This document shows positions 8,551-17,311 of a stretch of DNA of 64,000 bases, one piece after another. Location: assembly GCF_023229695.1 (NCBI RefSeq), contig NZ_JALNYS010000007.1:91999-155998 (forward strand), written 5' to 3'. The notes below the pieces were generated by a model that saw only the letters and a list, made by a program, of their open reading frames with translations, searched no databases and was not told the DNA's origin. Origin of the DNA: Sulfuricurvum sp. (lineage in GTDB: Bacteria > Campylobacterota > Campylobacteria > Campylobacterales > Sulfurimonadaceae). The position numbers and the translations under genes were made by a program. How positions within the stretch are numbered: the stretch's first letter is position 1; each line of letters starts with the position of its first letter.

Positions 8551-9336
8551 ATGGACAATGGCATGGAACCGATCGATTTTTATATTTCTGAATTGGATGC
8601 AATGAAAAAATATCCGGAAACACTCTATTGCCGGGGCAATAGGGAGCTTCTAAATCGGCGCAGGGTATCAATCATCGGCAGCCGGAAACCCAATCCGTAT
8701 ACCCAGCAGATGACCCATCGGCTTGCCAGCGAATTGTCCCGAGTCGGGGTCTGTATTGTCAGCGGCGCGGCGATGGGGGTGGACGCGATTGCCCATCGCG
8801 GAGCCGGCAGCGACAATACCATCGCCGTATTGCCGTGCGGAATCGATCTGCGCTATCCGGCTATCAATAAGCCGCTTTTGGAGAGCATTGAAAAAAACGG
8901 TTTAACGATCAGCCCGTTTAAACCCGGATTTCAGGCCACAAACTGGAGTTTTGTCGTTCGAAATGAGTTGGTCGTCGCATTGGGGGAGGTATTGATCGTG
9001 ATGCAGGCCGATATCGGGAGCGGAAGCATGCGAAGTGTCGAATATGCTCAACAGATGGGGAAAAAGATCTATGTTCTCCCCCATCGGATCGGTGAGAGCG
9101 AAGGGTCAAATCGTTTGGCGGCAGAGGGGAAAGCCGAAATGATCTATGAGATGGACCGTTTTGTCGGAAAATTCGGAACGGTTCATTCGCCGATCGACAA
9201 AAAAGACCCGTTTTTACTCTTTTGTGCGAGACGACCGACATACGAAGAGGTGGTAGCGGCATTTCCGCAGAGGATATTCGAAGCGGAACTAAGCGGTGTG
9301 ATTGAGGTGCAAAACGGAAGGGTAATCGTAGTATAA
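8551..9336 (+). CDS. dprA: DprA/Smf-like DNA-processing protein
   Basis: A 261-residue protein with the DprA Rossmann fold. It has a site near IIGSRKPNPYTQQMT, then SGAAMGVDAIAHRGAG, CGIDLRYP, and the late motif GEVLIVMQADIGSGSMRSV with GSNRLAAEGKAEMI. DprA loads RecA on incoming single-stranded DNA in natural transformation. The protein is shorter than classical DprA (about 360 residues) and lacks the N-terminal SAM and a clear C-terminal winged helix, as seen in several Campylobacterota. The start is uncertain: ATG at 8551 or 8563, neither with a strong ribosome binding site. Confidence 0.88.
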   Translation: MDNGMEPIDFYISELDAMKKYPETLYCRGNRELLNRRRVSIIGSRKPNPYTQQMTHRLASELSRVGVCIVSGAAMGVDAIAHRGAGSDNTIAVLPCGIDLRYPAINKPLLESIEKNGLTISPFKPGFQATNWSFVVRNELVVALGEVLIVMQADIGSGSMRSVEYAQQMGKKIYVLPHRIGESEGSNRLAAEGKAEMIYEMDRFVGKFGTVHSPIDKKDPFLLFCARRPTYEEVVAAFPQRIFEAELSGVIEVQNGRVIVV

Positions 9337-9339
9337 ACG

Positions 9340-9360
9340 GCCTGCCTCAAAAGAGGAGGC
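9340..9360. terminator. Hairpin between convergent dprA and sorB
   Basis: GCCTGCCTC, loop AAAA, GAGGAGGC forms an eight-pair stem with one bulged G, in the 32-base gap between two converging genes. There is no good U-tract on either side, so this is a possible bidirectional stop rather than a textbook terminator. Confidence 0.35.
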
Positions 9361-9368
9361 GGAAGCGG

Positions 9369-9692
9369 TTAACGGTGCCCTGAAGCACTTTCGTAGCCGT
9401 AGTGTTTGACGAGGTAGTTGATGATGATCTGCTGATCCTCTTTCGGGATCGGCGCTTTGAACTCGTTGACCATTTTAGAGACGGTACCGGTCCAGTAGGG
9501 GCGGCTTTTTTTCCCTTGATTGAGGACGTAGCCGAACGAGTGGCAGATGAGGCAGTATTGCTGCAGCACTTCGTCATGATCCCCTTTTTCGATCGGGTAG
9601 TCGATGTAGGGCATCTCAATCGGTTTGGCAACCTGAGCAAACAGGGCCGATGTGCTGAAGAGTAATCCGGCGATCAGTAATTTTATTTTCAT
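9369..9692 (-). CDS. sorB: Sulfite dehydrogenase cytochrome c subunit
   Basis: A 107-residue monohaem cytochrome c with a signal peptide (residues 1-19, ending SALFAQ) and the haem site CLICH at 47-51. The C-terminal phrase EDQQIIINYLVKHYG is typical of small SorB-like or SoxX-like cytochromes. It lies 10 bases downstream of the molybdopterin subunit gene, the same two-gene arrangement as Campylobacter Cj0005c-Cj0004c, where the pair oxidises sulfite and passes electrons to cytochrome c. The role therefore rests on both context and motifs. Confidence 0.9.
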   Translation of the reverse strand: MKIKLLIAGLLFSTSALFAQVAKPIEMPYIDYPIEKGDHDEVLQQYCLICHSFGYVLNQGKKSRPYWTGTVSKMVNEFKAPIPKEDQQIIINYLVKHYGYESASGHR

Positions 9693-9702
9693 AATCCCCC
9701 CC

Positions 9703-10923
9703 TTACACTATTTTTACATTGACGGAGTCAACGGCATTGTATTGATATCCGCCGGCATTCCAGCCGATGTCTTCGGGGAGGGGCTGAATGTTTCCGATAC
9801 GGTTGATCGCGCGGACCATAATCGTGTATTCCCCTTTGGCTTTCGGTTCCCAGACAAACGTCCACGGACGGTAGGCAAATTTGCCGTAATCTTTTTCCAA
9901 AGCGGTAGGGCTCCAGCTTTTTCCGCCGTCGACGGAGATCATCACCTCTTTAATCCCTTTCCCCTGATCGAAGGCGACGCCGGTCACTTTAACACGGGAC
10001 CCTTTTTTGATGATGGTATTGGGGGTCGGATAGCCGATAACCGATTTGACTTTCATCACGGCGATCGGTTTGCGTTTGTACTCGAAATCGCTTCCGGAGA
10101 TGACACATTCGCAGTCATTGTCGGGGACGGTATAGGCGACGTCCATAAAGAACGATTTGCGGTATTGATCCATGACGGTGATCTCGGAGAGCATTTTGAC
10201 CCAGCTGTCGGAGAAGTGTCCCGGGATAACCAGACGCAGCGGAAATCCGTTGAGATACGGCAAATCTTCCCCGTTCATCGAGTAAGCGACGATGATCTCT
10301 CCGCTGAGAGCTTCGTCAATCTCCATTTCACGAAAAAACTTCGGTGTTTCATCGACGGCCGGTTTCTCAAGACCGTTAACCCCGACAAATCGGGCTGAGC
10401 CTTTGACGCCGGCGCGGTTTAGAATATCTTTGAGGCGTACCCCTTTCCAGATCGCACACCCCATCGCACCGTGGCCCCATTGGACGCCGTGGGTCGCCTG
10501 GCCGGTTGCGGCATAATACTTGCGGCTGTTACCGCCGCATTGGAGGACGGAGGTGATCTCTACGGGCTCGAATTTGGATTTCAGATCATCGACACTCAGA
10601 GAGAGGGGGGTTTCAACCGCCCCTTGTACCTGAAGACGAAATTCATTCAAATCGATGTACGTCGGAATATCGGGCATATGCCAGCGGACGAAAAACTGAT
10701 CGTTCGGAGTGATCGCCCGGGTGAAAATATCGCGCGGCGATTCGAGTAGCGGCGGACGGTCCGAGATCACTTTAAGGGGTTTTTTTTCCGGAAACGCAAT
10801 GGTAGGGGGGACAAACTCATGCGATTCGGTGACGATTTTTTGTGAGGTTTCTTTCCCCAATAGGGTAGATGCGCCGAGAATCAGGCCGGCACCTAAGAAA
10901 TTTCTGCGGTTAAGTGGATCCAT
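9703..10923 (-). CDS. sorA: Sulfite:cytochrome c oxidoreductase, molybdopterin subunit
   Basis: A 406-residue periplasmic molybdenum enzyme of the sulfite oxidase family that converts sulfite to sulfate. A Tat signal with NRRNFLGAG starts at residue 5. The molybdenum-ligand Cys is Cys129 in SVLQCGGNSR, and GVQWGHGAMGCAIWKGVRL belongs to the cofactor-binding domain. The C-terminal half (YPTPNTIIKKGSRVKVTGVA onward) is the dimerisation domain. No haem domain is fused, so the partner is the adjacent SorB. The closely downstream tatCB genes supply the export route. SoxC is the nearest alternative, but no sox genes are present here. Confidence 0.93.
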   Translation of the reverse strand: MDPLNRRNFLGAGLILGASTLLGKETSQKIVTESHEFVPPTIAFPEKKPLKVISDRPPLLESPRDIFTRAITPNDQFFVRWHMPDIPTYIDLNEFRLQVQGAVETPLSLSVDDLKSKFEPVEITSVLQCGGNSRKYYAATGQATHGVQWGHGAMGCAIWKGVRLKDILNRAGVKGSARFVGVNGLEKPAVDETPKFFREMEIDEALSGEIIVAYSMNGEDLPYLNGFPLRLVIPGHFSDSWVKMLSEITVMDQYRKSFFMDVAYTVPDNDCECVISGSDFEYKRKPIAVMKVKSVIGYPTPNTIIKKGSRVKVTGVAFDQGKGIKEVMISVDGGKSWSPTALEKDYGKFAYRPWTFVWEPKAKGEYTIMVRAINRIGNIQPLPEDIGWNAGGYQYNAVDSVNVKIV

Positions 10924-10973
10924 AAAAATGCCTTGAAAAGGAATGTCACAATATTATCATAATTAGAATGAAT

Positions 10974-12050
10974 TTAGAGTATAAGCATCGCATCGCCGTA
11001 GGAGAAAAAGCGGTATTTTTGATCAATCGCCTCTTGATAGATGCGGTGGGTCTCTTTCAGCCCTACAAACGAGGCGACGAGCATCAGGAGCGTCGATTTT
11101 GGGAGATGAAAATTGGTCAGCAGATGGTTGACCCGCAAGGGGGGATTGAGCGGGTGCAAGAAGAGGTTGGCCTCTCCGCTGCATTCATCGGTTCGGACAT
11201 GATATTCGACCGTACGGGTGGAGGTGGTTCCGACACACAGTAACGGGGCAGAACTTTCGATGATCGTTTTTGCCGATGTGCCGATTTTAAAATACTCCGA
11301 ATGCATCGGATGATCGGTAATGAGGGCGGCTTCGACCGGTTTAAAAGTGCCCGAGCCGACATGCAGCGTAACAAAGGCGTGCGGATGGGATGCGCATACG
11401 GATTCAAACAATGCATCGGTAAAATGGAGCGATGCGGTCGGAGCGGCGACGGCCCCTTCGTTGTGCGCAAAGACGCTTTGATATTCCCGTTCATCTTCGG
11501 TATCGTCTTCACGTCCCAGATAGGGGGGGAGGGGGATATGCCCTATTTTTTCCAAGATGGGGAGAAGCTCTTCAAATCGAATCCGACTATTTCGAAGATA
11601 AAAATTGACTTCCCTCGAACCGTCTTCATTCAAGGTTGTTACGCGGGCAGTGAGGTCGGCATCAAAAAGGAGGCGGGTACTAATTTTCACTCGTCCTTTG
11701 ATGTAAACATTTATTGCATACGCATCAAGGGGGCGGTTGATAAGGAGTTCTATCGCTCCGCCGCTCTCTTTTTTCCCGTAAAGTCTAGCTTTGATAACTT
11801 TGGTGTCGTTAAAAATAATCCCGCACTGTTGCGGCAAAAATGATTCCAATGCATCAAAGCGGGCATGAATAATCGTTTTATCGGATCGGTTATAGACGAG
11901 GAGACGGGCATGGTCTCTGGGGTGGATCGGATGGGTCGCTATGAGCTCATCGGGAAGATGGTATGTATAGCTTTCGCTCAGCAGGGGGTCGGTGGGACGG
12001 GAATGCCCCTCCTTTGAAGCAACCTCTTTAATCAATGGTCTCTTCTTCAT
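10974..12050 (-). CDS. queA: S-adenosylmethionine:tRNA ribosyltransferase-isomerase
   Basis: The enzyme transfers and rearranges the ribose of SAM onto 7-aminomethyl-7-deazaguanine in tRNA, making epoxyqueuosine. Motifs are intact: YHLPDELIATHPIHPRDHAR at the start, ASLHFTDALFE, LHVGSGTFKPV, VGTTSTRTVE and LPKSTLLMLVASFVG. The start is taken at the ATG at 12050, which overlaps the end of tatC by 23 bases. A strong AAAGGAGG lies about 50 bases inside the frame, but no usable start codon follows it at the right distance. A still longer frame to 12095 is unlikely. Confidence 0.92.
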   Translation of the reverse strand: MKKRPLIKEVASKEGHSRPTDPLLSESYTYHLPDELIATHPIHPRDHARLLVYNRSDKTIIHARFDALESFLPQQCGIIFNDTKVIKARLYGKKESGGAIELLINRPLDAYAINVYIKGRVKISTRLLFDADLTARVTTLNEDGSREVNFYLRNSRIRFEELLPILEKIGHIPLPPYLGREDDTEDEREYQSVFAHNEGAVAAPTASLHFTDALFESVCASHPHAFVTLHVGSGTFKPVEAALITDHPMHSEYFKIGTSAKTIIESSAPLLCVGTTSTRTVEYHVRTDECSGEANLFLHPLNPPLRVNHLLTNFHLPKSTLLMLVASFVGLKETHRIYQEAIDQKYRFFSYGDAMLIL

Positions 12051-12810
12051 CTTCAGCAATATACGGTTCCTCTTTAGGGGCCGGATTGACGGCACGGACG
12101 ATCAGAATCGAAACACCGTAGAGGAGGATAAGCGGCATCGCCATCAAAATTTGGGTAATAACGTCCGGAGGGGTGAGAATGGCGGCGATGATAAAGATTA
12201 AAACGATGGCGTAGCGAAAGAATCCGGTCATCATTTTATCATCAATCAATCCCAAAAGGGCGAGGAAATAACAGATAACAGGAAGTTCAAAAGAGAGGCC
12301 GAATCCGAACATGATTTTGGTGAAAAATTCGACATAGTCTTCGATGTTGATCATCGGGACGAAGGAGGCGCTGCCGAAGGCGATCAGATAGCTAAATCCA
12401 AACGGCGTGACGACGTAATAGGCAAAAGCAGCCCCCATCACAAACATGACCGTTCCGCCGACAACAAACGGTATGAGCATTTTTTTCTCATTCGCATAAA
12501 GCCCCGGTGCCACAAAAAGCCATATTTGGGTCAGTATGACGGGGAGTGCGGCAAGCAGCCCCGAGAAGAAGGAGACTTTCATGGCGACGAAAAACGTTCC
12601 CCCCAGTTGAGTGGTGGTGATCATCCCCTCAGCTGCTTTATGAGAGACTTTGGCAACGGAAGCAATGGCATCAGCAAGGGGTGCCGTTATCCATCCCAAA
12701 AGCGCTTCGTGAAAATTAAACATGACAAAAAACATGATGATGACGGCGGCTACGCTGATACCGAGTCGTTTGCGCAGTTCGGCTAAATGGGGTTTTAAAT
12801 CTTCAAACAT
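12028..12810 (-). CDS. tatC: Twin-arginine translocase subunit TatC
   Basis: A 260-residue polytopic membrane protein and the receptor for twin-arginine signal peptides. The N-terminal cytoplasmic segment FEDLKPHLAELRKRLGIS, the first helix, and LWLFVAPGLY-like ITQIWLFVAPGLYANEKK are diagnostic. About six membrane helices can be drawn, ending with LLYGVSILIVRAV. The start codon overlaps the tatB stop (TAATG at 12812-12808), so translation is coupled. Cargo encoded nearby includes SorA and the large molybdoenzyme at 43 kb. Confidence 0.96.
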   Translation of the reverse strand: MFEDLKPHLAELRKRLGISVAAVIIMFFVMFNFHEALLGWITAPLADAIASVAKVSHKAAEGMITTTQLGGTFFVAMKVSFFSGLLAALPVILTQIWLFVAPGLYANEKKMLIPFVVGGTVMFVMGAAFAYYVVTPFGFSYLIAFGSASFVPMINIEDYVEFFTKIMFGFGLSFELPVICYFLALLGLIDDKMMTGFFRYAIVLIFIIAAILTPPDVITQILMAMPLILLYGVSILIVRAVNPAPKEEPYIAEDEEETID

Positions 12811-13199
12811 TAGACATTCTCTTCTTGAACGGATTTGGCTTTAGGGGTGAAAGTGATCACTTCCGCCTCCTTCGGTGCTGCCGGAGCCGGTGCAGGGGCG
12901 TTGAGATCCAAATCATTTTTAAGGACATTGAGTTCGCTCCCGATTTCGGTGACGCTTGCCATCCGTTCGAGTTCGGCACTCGCGTCGGTGAGCTCTTTTT
13001 TATAGTTAAGGGCATCTTGCTTCATCTCGGAAAACTTCATCTCCTCTTCGAGGGTAGTACGTGCGGAGGAGACGGTATTTTTGACACTTCGGAAAAATTT
13101 GGCGATCTCCACCATCGTCGAGGGGAGCTTGTCCGGACCTAAAAACAGTACCGCGATAATCGCGATGAGGAAAATTTCACCTAATCCCATTCCAAACAT
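12810..13199 (-). CDS. tatB: Twin-arginine translocase subunit TatB
   Basis: A 129-residue protein with the classic N-terminal membrane helix MFGMGLGEIFLIAIIAVLFL, the hinge GPDKLP, and an amphipathic helix, followed by a charged coiled region and an Ala/Pro-rich tail. It forms the TatBC receptor complex. The start at 13199 is preferred to the in-frame ATG two codons upstream because AGGA lies eight bases before 13199 but only about two before the other. The length and acidic tail suit TatB better than TatA. Confidence 0.93.
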   Translation of the reverse strand: MFGMGLGEIFLIAIIAVLFLGPDKLPSTMVEIAKFFRSVKNTVSSARTTLEEEMKFSEMKQDALNYKKELTDASAELERMASVTEIGSELNVLKNDLDLNAPAPAPAAPKEAEVITFTPKAKSVQEENV

Positions 13200-13247
13200 A
13201 GTCATAATCCTGCATAAAGTTTTTTACATTCTGCCTCGTAGGGGCAA

Positions 13248-13280
13248 GCTTTAGTGCCTCAGCGGCTAGCGTAGCCGAAC
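13248..13280. repeat. Diverged copy of a short intergenic hairpin repeat
   Basis: The stretch holding CTCAGCGGCTAGCGTAG matches, with changes, the 41-base elements at 52724 and 57663 (core CTCAGCGTTAGCGTAG). It lies in the gap between tatB and hemW. The rest of this 140-base gap shows no gene. Confidence 0.4.
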
Positions 13281-13339
13281 GAGAGCTCTGCTCCATCGGC
13301 ATTTTAAACGAATAGCGGCGATTTTATCAAAATAAAGTT

Positions 13340-14401
13340 TTAATATCCCTCAACCCGGAGGGCAATTTCATCGGCCAAAAGAAAATCCGGGTTAAAATAG
13401 CGCCCCTCCCGGTACTCCAGCATCCCCTCCCTTTTCAGAAGATCCGCCTGTGCTTTTTGCTTAGGGGACAAAATTGATTCGTCTACTCCGATACAGCTTC
13501 GAAACCCCAAAAAAAGTTTTTCCCCCAGACGGGCACTCTCATCCAAATGCTCTTCGTAAATTTCAAGCGGATGGGAGATGTAGCGGTCGACGTCACGTGA
13601 GGGGTAAAAACGTCTATCGTTTAAAAAACCGACCGCTCCGCTTCCTAAACCGATATAGTTTTTCGATTCCCAATACCCCAGGTTGTGGCGTGAACGGGTG
13701 AGGCCGAAATTGGAAATTTCATAGTGCTCAAACCCTTGTTTGGTAATTTCATCGAAAAGCCATTGGGTTAATTCGAGCTCTTCGTGGGCGAGCTGGGGTG
13801 TTTTTTCAAAGGCGGTCTCCTCTTCGATCGTCAGGGAGTAGAGGCTGATATGATCGATCGGCAGGGCAAACGCTTGTGCCAGATCGTTTGCCAGCAGTTC
13901 TTTGGTATCTCCCCGTACTCCGTAAATCAGATCGACCGAGAGGCGGTCGAACCCGATTTCGTGGCCGTTTCGAATCGCATTTAGCGCGTGAGCGGTGTTG
14001 TGGGCGCGCCCGAGCGTTTTTAGTTTTTGATCATCAAAGCTTTGTACTCCGAAGCTGATCCGATTGACTCCCAGCGCGTGCATCCCCTCCAGCCACTCTT
14101 TCGTCGCGCTGTTGGGGTTGGCCTCCGAAGTGATTTCGGCATCGTTGATGAGAAAAGGGCGAAACATATCAAAAATTTCCCTATAAAGGGATGGATCGAC
14201 GGTAGAGGGGGTCCCCCCGCCGATAAAAACGGTTTCGATAGGGTTGGCGACGCTGACCTCGAACCGTTCAAGTTCATAACGGAGCTGCCGGGTGAGGGAA
14301 CGCATGTAGTGTTCCCTCCGGGCAAATTTATCGACGTAGGAATTAAAGGCACAATAGGAACACTTACTGTCACAAAAAGGGATATGAATGTATAAAAGCA
14401 T
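13340..14401 (-). CDS. hemW: Radical SAM haem chaperone HemW
   Basis: A 353-residue radical SAM protein. The iron-sulfur motif is CDSKCSYC (Cys10, Cys14, Cys17; CX3CX2C), followed by FIGGGTPSTV, NPNSATKEWLEGMHALGVNR and SFDDQKLKTLGRAH. The short N-terminus, without the extra region of true HemN, fits HemW, which binds and inserts haem rather than oxidising coproporphyrinogen. HemN cannot be excluded by annotation habit, but it is longer (about 450 residues). The organism makes several haem proteins encoded in this window. Confidence 0.9.
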   Translation of the reverse strand: MLLYIHIPFCDSKCSYCAFNSYVDKFARREHYMRSLTRQLRYELERFEVSVANPIETVFIGGGTPSTVDPSLYREIFDMFRPFLINDAEITSEANPNSATKEWLEGMHALGVNRISFGVQSFDDQKLKTLGRAHNTAHALNAIRNGHEIGFDRLSVDLIYGVRGDTKELLANDLAQAFALPIDHISLYSLTIEEETAFEKTPQLAHEELELTQWLFDEITKQGFEHYEISNFGLTRSRHNLGYWESKNYIGLGSGAVGFLNDRRFYPSRDVDRYISHPLEIYEEHLDESARLGEKLFLGFRSCIGVDESILSPKQKAQADLLKREGMLEYREGRYFNPDFLLADEIALRVEGY

Positions 14402-14471
14402 ATCGAATTATACTTTTTTAATCGTGAATACTTTACAATACGACTCCAAATCAATGAAAAGATTGTTAGCT

Positions 14472-14942
14472 ATGAACCAAACGAAATTTTATCGTCCCAA
14501 TGTTGCTGCGGTAATTGTTTCGAGCGATTACCCTTCGGTCAAAAAGGTATTTATCGCCGAACGGAGTGACTTGGCCGGCGTTTGGCAATTCCCGCAAGGG
14601 GGGATTGATGAGGGAGAATCGAGCGAAGAGGCACTTTTCCGAGAACTCAAAGAGGAGATCGGAACCAAAAAAGTGGAGATTATCGCGGAATATCCGGAAT
14701 GGATCGCGTACGATTTCCCCTCCCATATTGCCCAGAAAATGGCTCCGTTTTCAGGGCAGAAACAGCGCTACTATCTTGTTCGGTTAAAAGAAGGTGCGGT
14801 AATCAATCTGGAGACAAAACATCCGGAGTTCAAACGGTACCGCTTTGTCGGGATCGATGAATTGCTGGGGCATACCGCCCATTTTAAAAAACCGGTCTAT
14901 GATCAAGTTATTTCACATTTTAGAGCCAAGGGATATCTGTAA
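14472..14942 (+). CDS. rppH: RNA pyrophosphohydrolase (Nudix)
   Basis: A 156-residue Nudix hydrolase that removes pyrophosphate from the 5' end of RNA and so licenses decay. The Nudix box spans GGIDEGESSEEALFRELKEE and continues IG, with all metal-binding Glu residues in place. FYRPNVAAVIVSSDYP and WQFPQGGID are typical of RppH and Ap4A hydrolases. The ATG at 14472 is preferred to ATGs at 14388 and 14454 because it gives the usual family N-terminus; the ribosome binding site is weak. Its stop overlaps the lysC start (TAATG), so the two are coupled. Confidence 0.93.
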   Translation: MNQTKFYRPNVAAVIVSSDYPSVKKVFIAERSDLAGVWQFPQGGIDEGESSEEALFRELKEEIGTKKVEIIAEYPEWIAYDFPSHIAQKMAPFSGQKQRYYLVRLKEGAVINLETKHPEFKRYRFVGIDELLGHTAHFKKPVYDQVISHFRAKGYL

Positions 14943-16153
14943 TGCTTATTGTACAAAAATTCGGCGGGACAAGCGTCGGTGATCTGGATCGGATCCAAAA
15001 CGTCGCCGCACGTGTTTCTCAAACACTTCAAGAAGGGCATCAGGTCGTTGTCGTCGTTTCGGCAATGAGCGGTGAGACCAACAAGCTGATCGCGTATGCC
15101 GAACACTATACCGACTCTCCGGAACGCCGCGAAGTCGATATGCTTCTCAGCTCCGGTGAACGGGTCACGGCGGCACTCCTCTCTATCGCCCTCAATGCGA
15201 TGGGGCATAAAGCGGTATCGATGAGCGGACGCCGTGCGGGGATCGTGACGGATAACGTCCATACGAAAGCGCGTATCGAAATGATCGATCCCTCTTCGAT
15301 GCATACCGAGCTTGCTAGAGGGAAAGTGGTCGTAGTCGCCGGATTCCAGGGGATGAGCGAAGAGGGCAACGTTACGACGCTGGGGCGCGGAGGATCGGAT
15401 CTCTCCGCCGTAGCGATCGCCGGAGCCCTCGAAGCCGATTTGTGCGAAATCTATACCGATGTCGACGGGATCTATACGACCGATCCGCGTATCGAGCCCA
15501 AAGCACGTAAAATGGACAAAATCAGTTACGACGAGATGCTGGAACTTGCCTCTTTGGGGGCAAAGGTGCTTCAAAACCGTTCCGTTGAACTGGCTAAAAA
15601 ACTGAATGTCAATCTGGTCACCCGCTCCAGTTTTACCAATGCGGAAGGGACACTTATTACAAAGGAAGAGAATATTATGGAAAAACCACTTGTCAGCGGT
15701 ATTGCGCTTGATAAAAACCAGGCACGTGTTTCCCTTTCAGGGGTTATTGACCGTCCGGGGATCGCTTCGGACATTTTTACCGGTTTGGCGGACAACAGCG
15801 TTAATATTGACATGATTATCCAAACGCTGGGGTATGATGGGAAGACAAGTCTGGATTTTACCGTCCCCAAAACGGAATTGATCGATGCGAAAAATGTCGT
15901 GGAAACGTTTATCGCTAAAGGGGAAATCAAGGAAGCGAGTTACGATGAGTGTATCTGCAAAGTCTCTATCGTCGGTGTCGGGATGAAATCGCATACGGGT
16001 GTTGCGGCAAAAGCGTTTCAGACCATGGCACACGAAAATATCAATATTATGATGATTTCGACCTCCGAGATCAAAGTGTCGATGGTGATCGATGAAAAAT
16101 ATGCGGAACTTGCGGTACGATCTCTTCACAGTGCGTATGCCTTGGATCAATAG
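14942..16153 (+). CDS. lysC: Aspartate kinase
   Basis: This enzyme phosphorylates aspartate in the first step of the lysine, threonine, methionine and diaminopimelate pathway. It has 403 residues, starting MLIVQKFGGTSVGDLDRIQ. The kinase motif TTLGRGGSDLSAVAIAGALE and IYTDVDGIYTTDPRI are intact. Two ACT domains follow residue 260 and include VGMKSHTGVAAKAFQTMA and ISTSEIKVSMVI, the likely feedback site for lysine or threonine. It heads the conserved Campylobacterota block lysC-hobA-holB-folP, with overlapping stops and starts. Confidence 0.97.
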   Translation: MLIVQKFGGTSVGDLDRIQNVAARVSQTLQEGHQVVVVVSAMSGETNKLIAYAEHYTDSPERREVDMLLSSGERVTAALLSIALNAMGHKAVSMSGRRAGIVTDNVHTKARIEMIDPSSMHTELARGKVVVVAGFQGMSEEGNVTTLGRGGSDLSAVAIAGALEADLCEIYTDVDGIYTTDPRIEPKARKMDKISYDEMLELASLGAKVLQNRSVELAKKLNVNLVTRSSFTNAEGTLITKEENIMEKPLVSGIALDKNQARVSLSGVIDRPGIASDIFTGLADNSVNIDMIIQTLGYDGKTSLDFTVPKTELIDAKNVVETFIAKGEIKEASYDECICKVSIVGVGMKSHTGVAAKAFQTMAHENINIMMISTSEIKVSMVIDEKYAELAVRSLHSAYALDQ

Positions 16154-16701
16154 TGCGCCATTTTGAAGAGTGGACATTAAAAACGATACGCTCTGAGGGG
16201 ACCGCCATGAGCTGGTTCGAAGAGCGCCGCTTTGAATGGACCCCTTCGGTTGCCAATGCCCTTGAGCAGGTGATGGGGGGCAAAAGTATCGTCCTCATTA
16301 CGGATCACGATCGGGATTGGTTTTCCCATTATATTATTGCCTCCTTGAATAAAAAAAATCAAGACCGTCCGATGATCCCTATTGTTTCTATGGATGCCTT
16401 GTACCCCCATTACGACTATTTAAGCAGTGATGAATCGATCGATATGCTGACCGATATGCTGGAGCTGACGTTTCACGCAGAGTATTTCTTCTGGTATATC
16501 GGCAGAGGGGATGAACGCAGAGCGGAAATTGCCAAGCGCAAGAGTAACAGTTTGCTGTGGATCATGGATGAAAATTTTCAAAACGCTTTGATTCTCCGTT
16601 CGTATGACCCCTTGATCGATATTAAGCTGCTACAGATGTACCGCCTTTTTGATAAAACTCTCAGTTCGGTCCTTTTCGGAGAGATCAATGTTCGCGAGTG
16701 A
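16153..16701 (+). CDS. hobA: HobA, DnaA-binding replication initiation factor
   Basis: A 182-residue protein known only in Campylobacterota. It is a tetramer that binds DnaA domain I and helps assemble DnaA on oriC. The sequence has FEWTPSVANALEQVMGGKSI and LITDHDRDWFSHYIIASLN, with DENFQNALILRSYDPLID further on. Identification rests on this pattern and on synteny with Helicobacter HP1229-HP1232. Translation starts at GTG 16153, which overlaps the lysC stop as TAGTG. The oriC itself is not in the window. Confidence 0.88.
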   Translation: MRHFEEWTLKTIRSEGTAMSWFEERRFEWTPSVANALEQVMGGKSIVLITDHDRDWFSHYIIASLNKKNQDRPMIPIVSMDALYPHYDYLSSDESIDMLTDMLELTFHAEYFFWYIGRGDERRAEIAKRKSNSLLWIMDENFQNALILRSYDPLIDIKLLQMYRLFDKTLSSVLFGEINVRE

Positions 16702-17311
16702 ACGGGGAGGGATCCTCATTACCCGGGATATCGAAGAGCGTGCCAAAGCGCTGGAGGAGTCGATTCACCCTTTGCGTTCCGTCTTATTTATACGCGACGA
16801 CTTTAAAATCGAAGATGCCAAAGAGGTTATCGCCGAAGCGTATAAAAGCGAAGAGAAGACCAAGACGCTGATCCTCGGGGCAAAAACTTTTACAATACCC
16901 GCCCAAAATGCCCTGCTGAAAATTCTTGAAGAGCCTCCGCGAAACATCCGGTTTATTTTACTCGCTCCGAATAAAAGCACATTTCTCCCTACCGTACGTT
17001 CCCGTCTGACCCTGACTCAGGAGTTGGAAGAGAGGGTGTTTGAACCCTTACCCCTTTCTTTGGTATCCTTGGACCTTGCGGCATTGTTTGCTTTTGTCAA
17101 AGAGCACGAAAAGCTCAAAAAACATGAAGCAAAAGCTTTGGTCACGCAGCTTTTCCATCACGCTCTCCATTATGAGGGGATCGCTTTGAGGGCACCGCAG
17201 CTTGAAGGGTTTGATAAAGCGTTACGTCTGGTAGAGCTAAACGGGCGGTTTCAAAGTATTTTAGTCATGCTTTTGATGAATTTTTTGAAAGAGGTCAAAC
17301 GTGCACGTTGA
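16688..17311 (+). CDS. holB: DNA polymerase III delta-prime subunit
   Basis: A 207-residue clamp-loader subunit, shorter than the E. coli protein (334), as usual in this phylum. The diagnostic phrase is IPAQNALLKILEEPPRNIRF followed by LLAPNKSTFLPTVRSR, matching the region shared by HolB and DnaX. A Walker A motif is absent, which is normal for the shortened form. The start at 16688 is preceded by GGAGAG and overlaps hobA by 14 bases; its end overlaps folP by 11. Confidence 0.9.
   Translation: MFASERGGILITRDIEERAKALEESIHPLRSVLFIRDDFKIEDAKEVIAEAYKSEEKTKTLILGAKTFTIPAQNALLKILEEPPRNIRFILLAPNKSTFLPTVRSRLTLTQELEERVFEPLPLSLVSLDLAALFAFVKEHEKLKKHEAKALVTQLFHHALHYEGIALRAPQLEGFDKALRLVELNGRFQSILVMLLMNFLKEVKRAR

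Noticed and set aside
9652..10398. A 248-codon plus-strand frame over sorA
   Set aside because: It is antisense to sorA, Asp/Gly/Phe/His-rich and without family pattern.
14903..15574. A 223-codon minus-strand frame over lysC
   Set aside because: It is antisense to lysC with no motif; the lysC frame is unmistakable.
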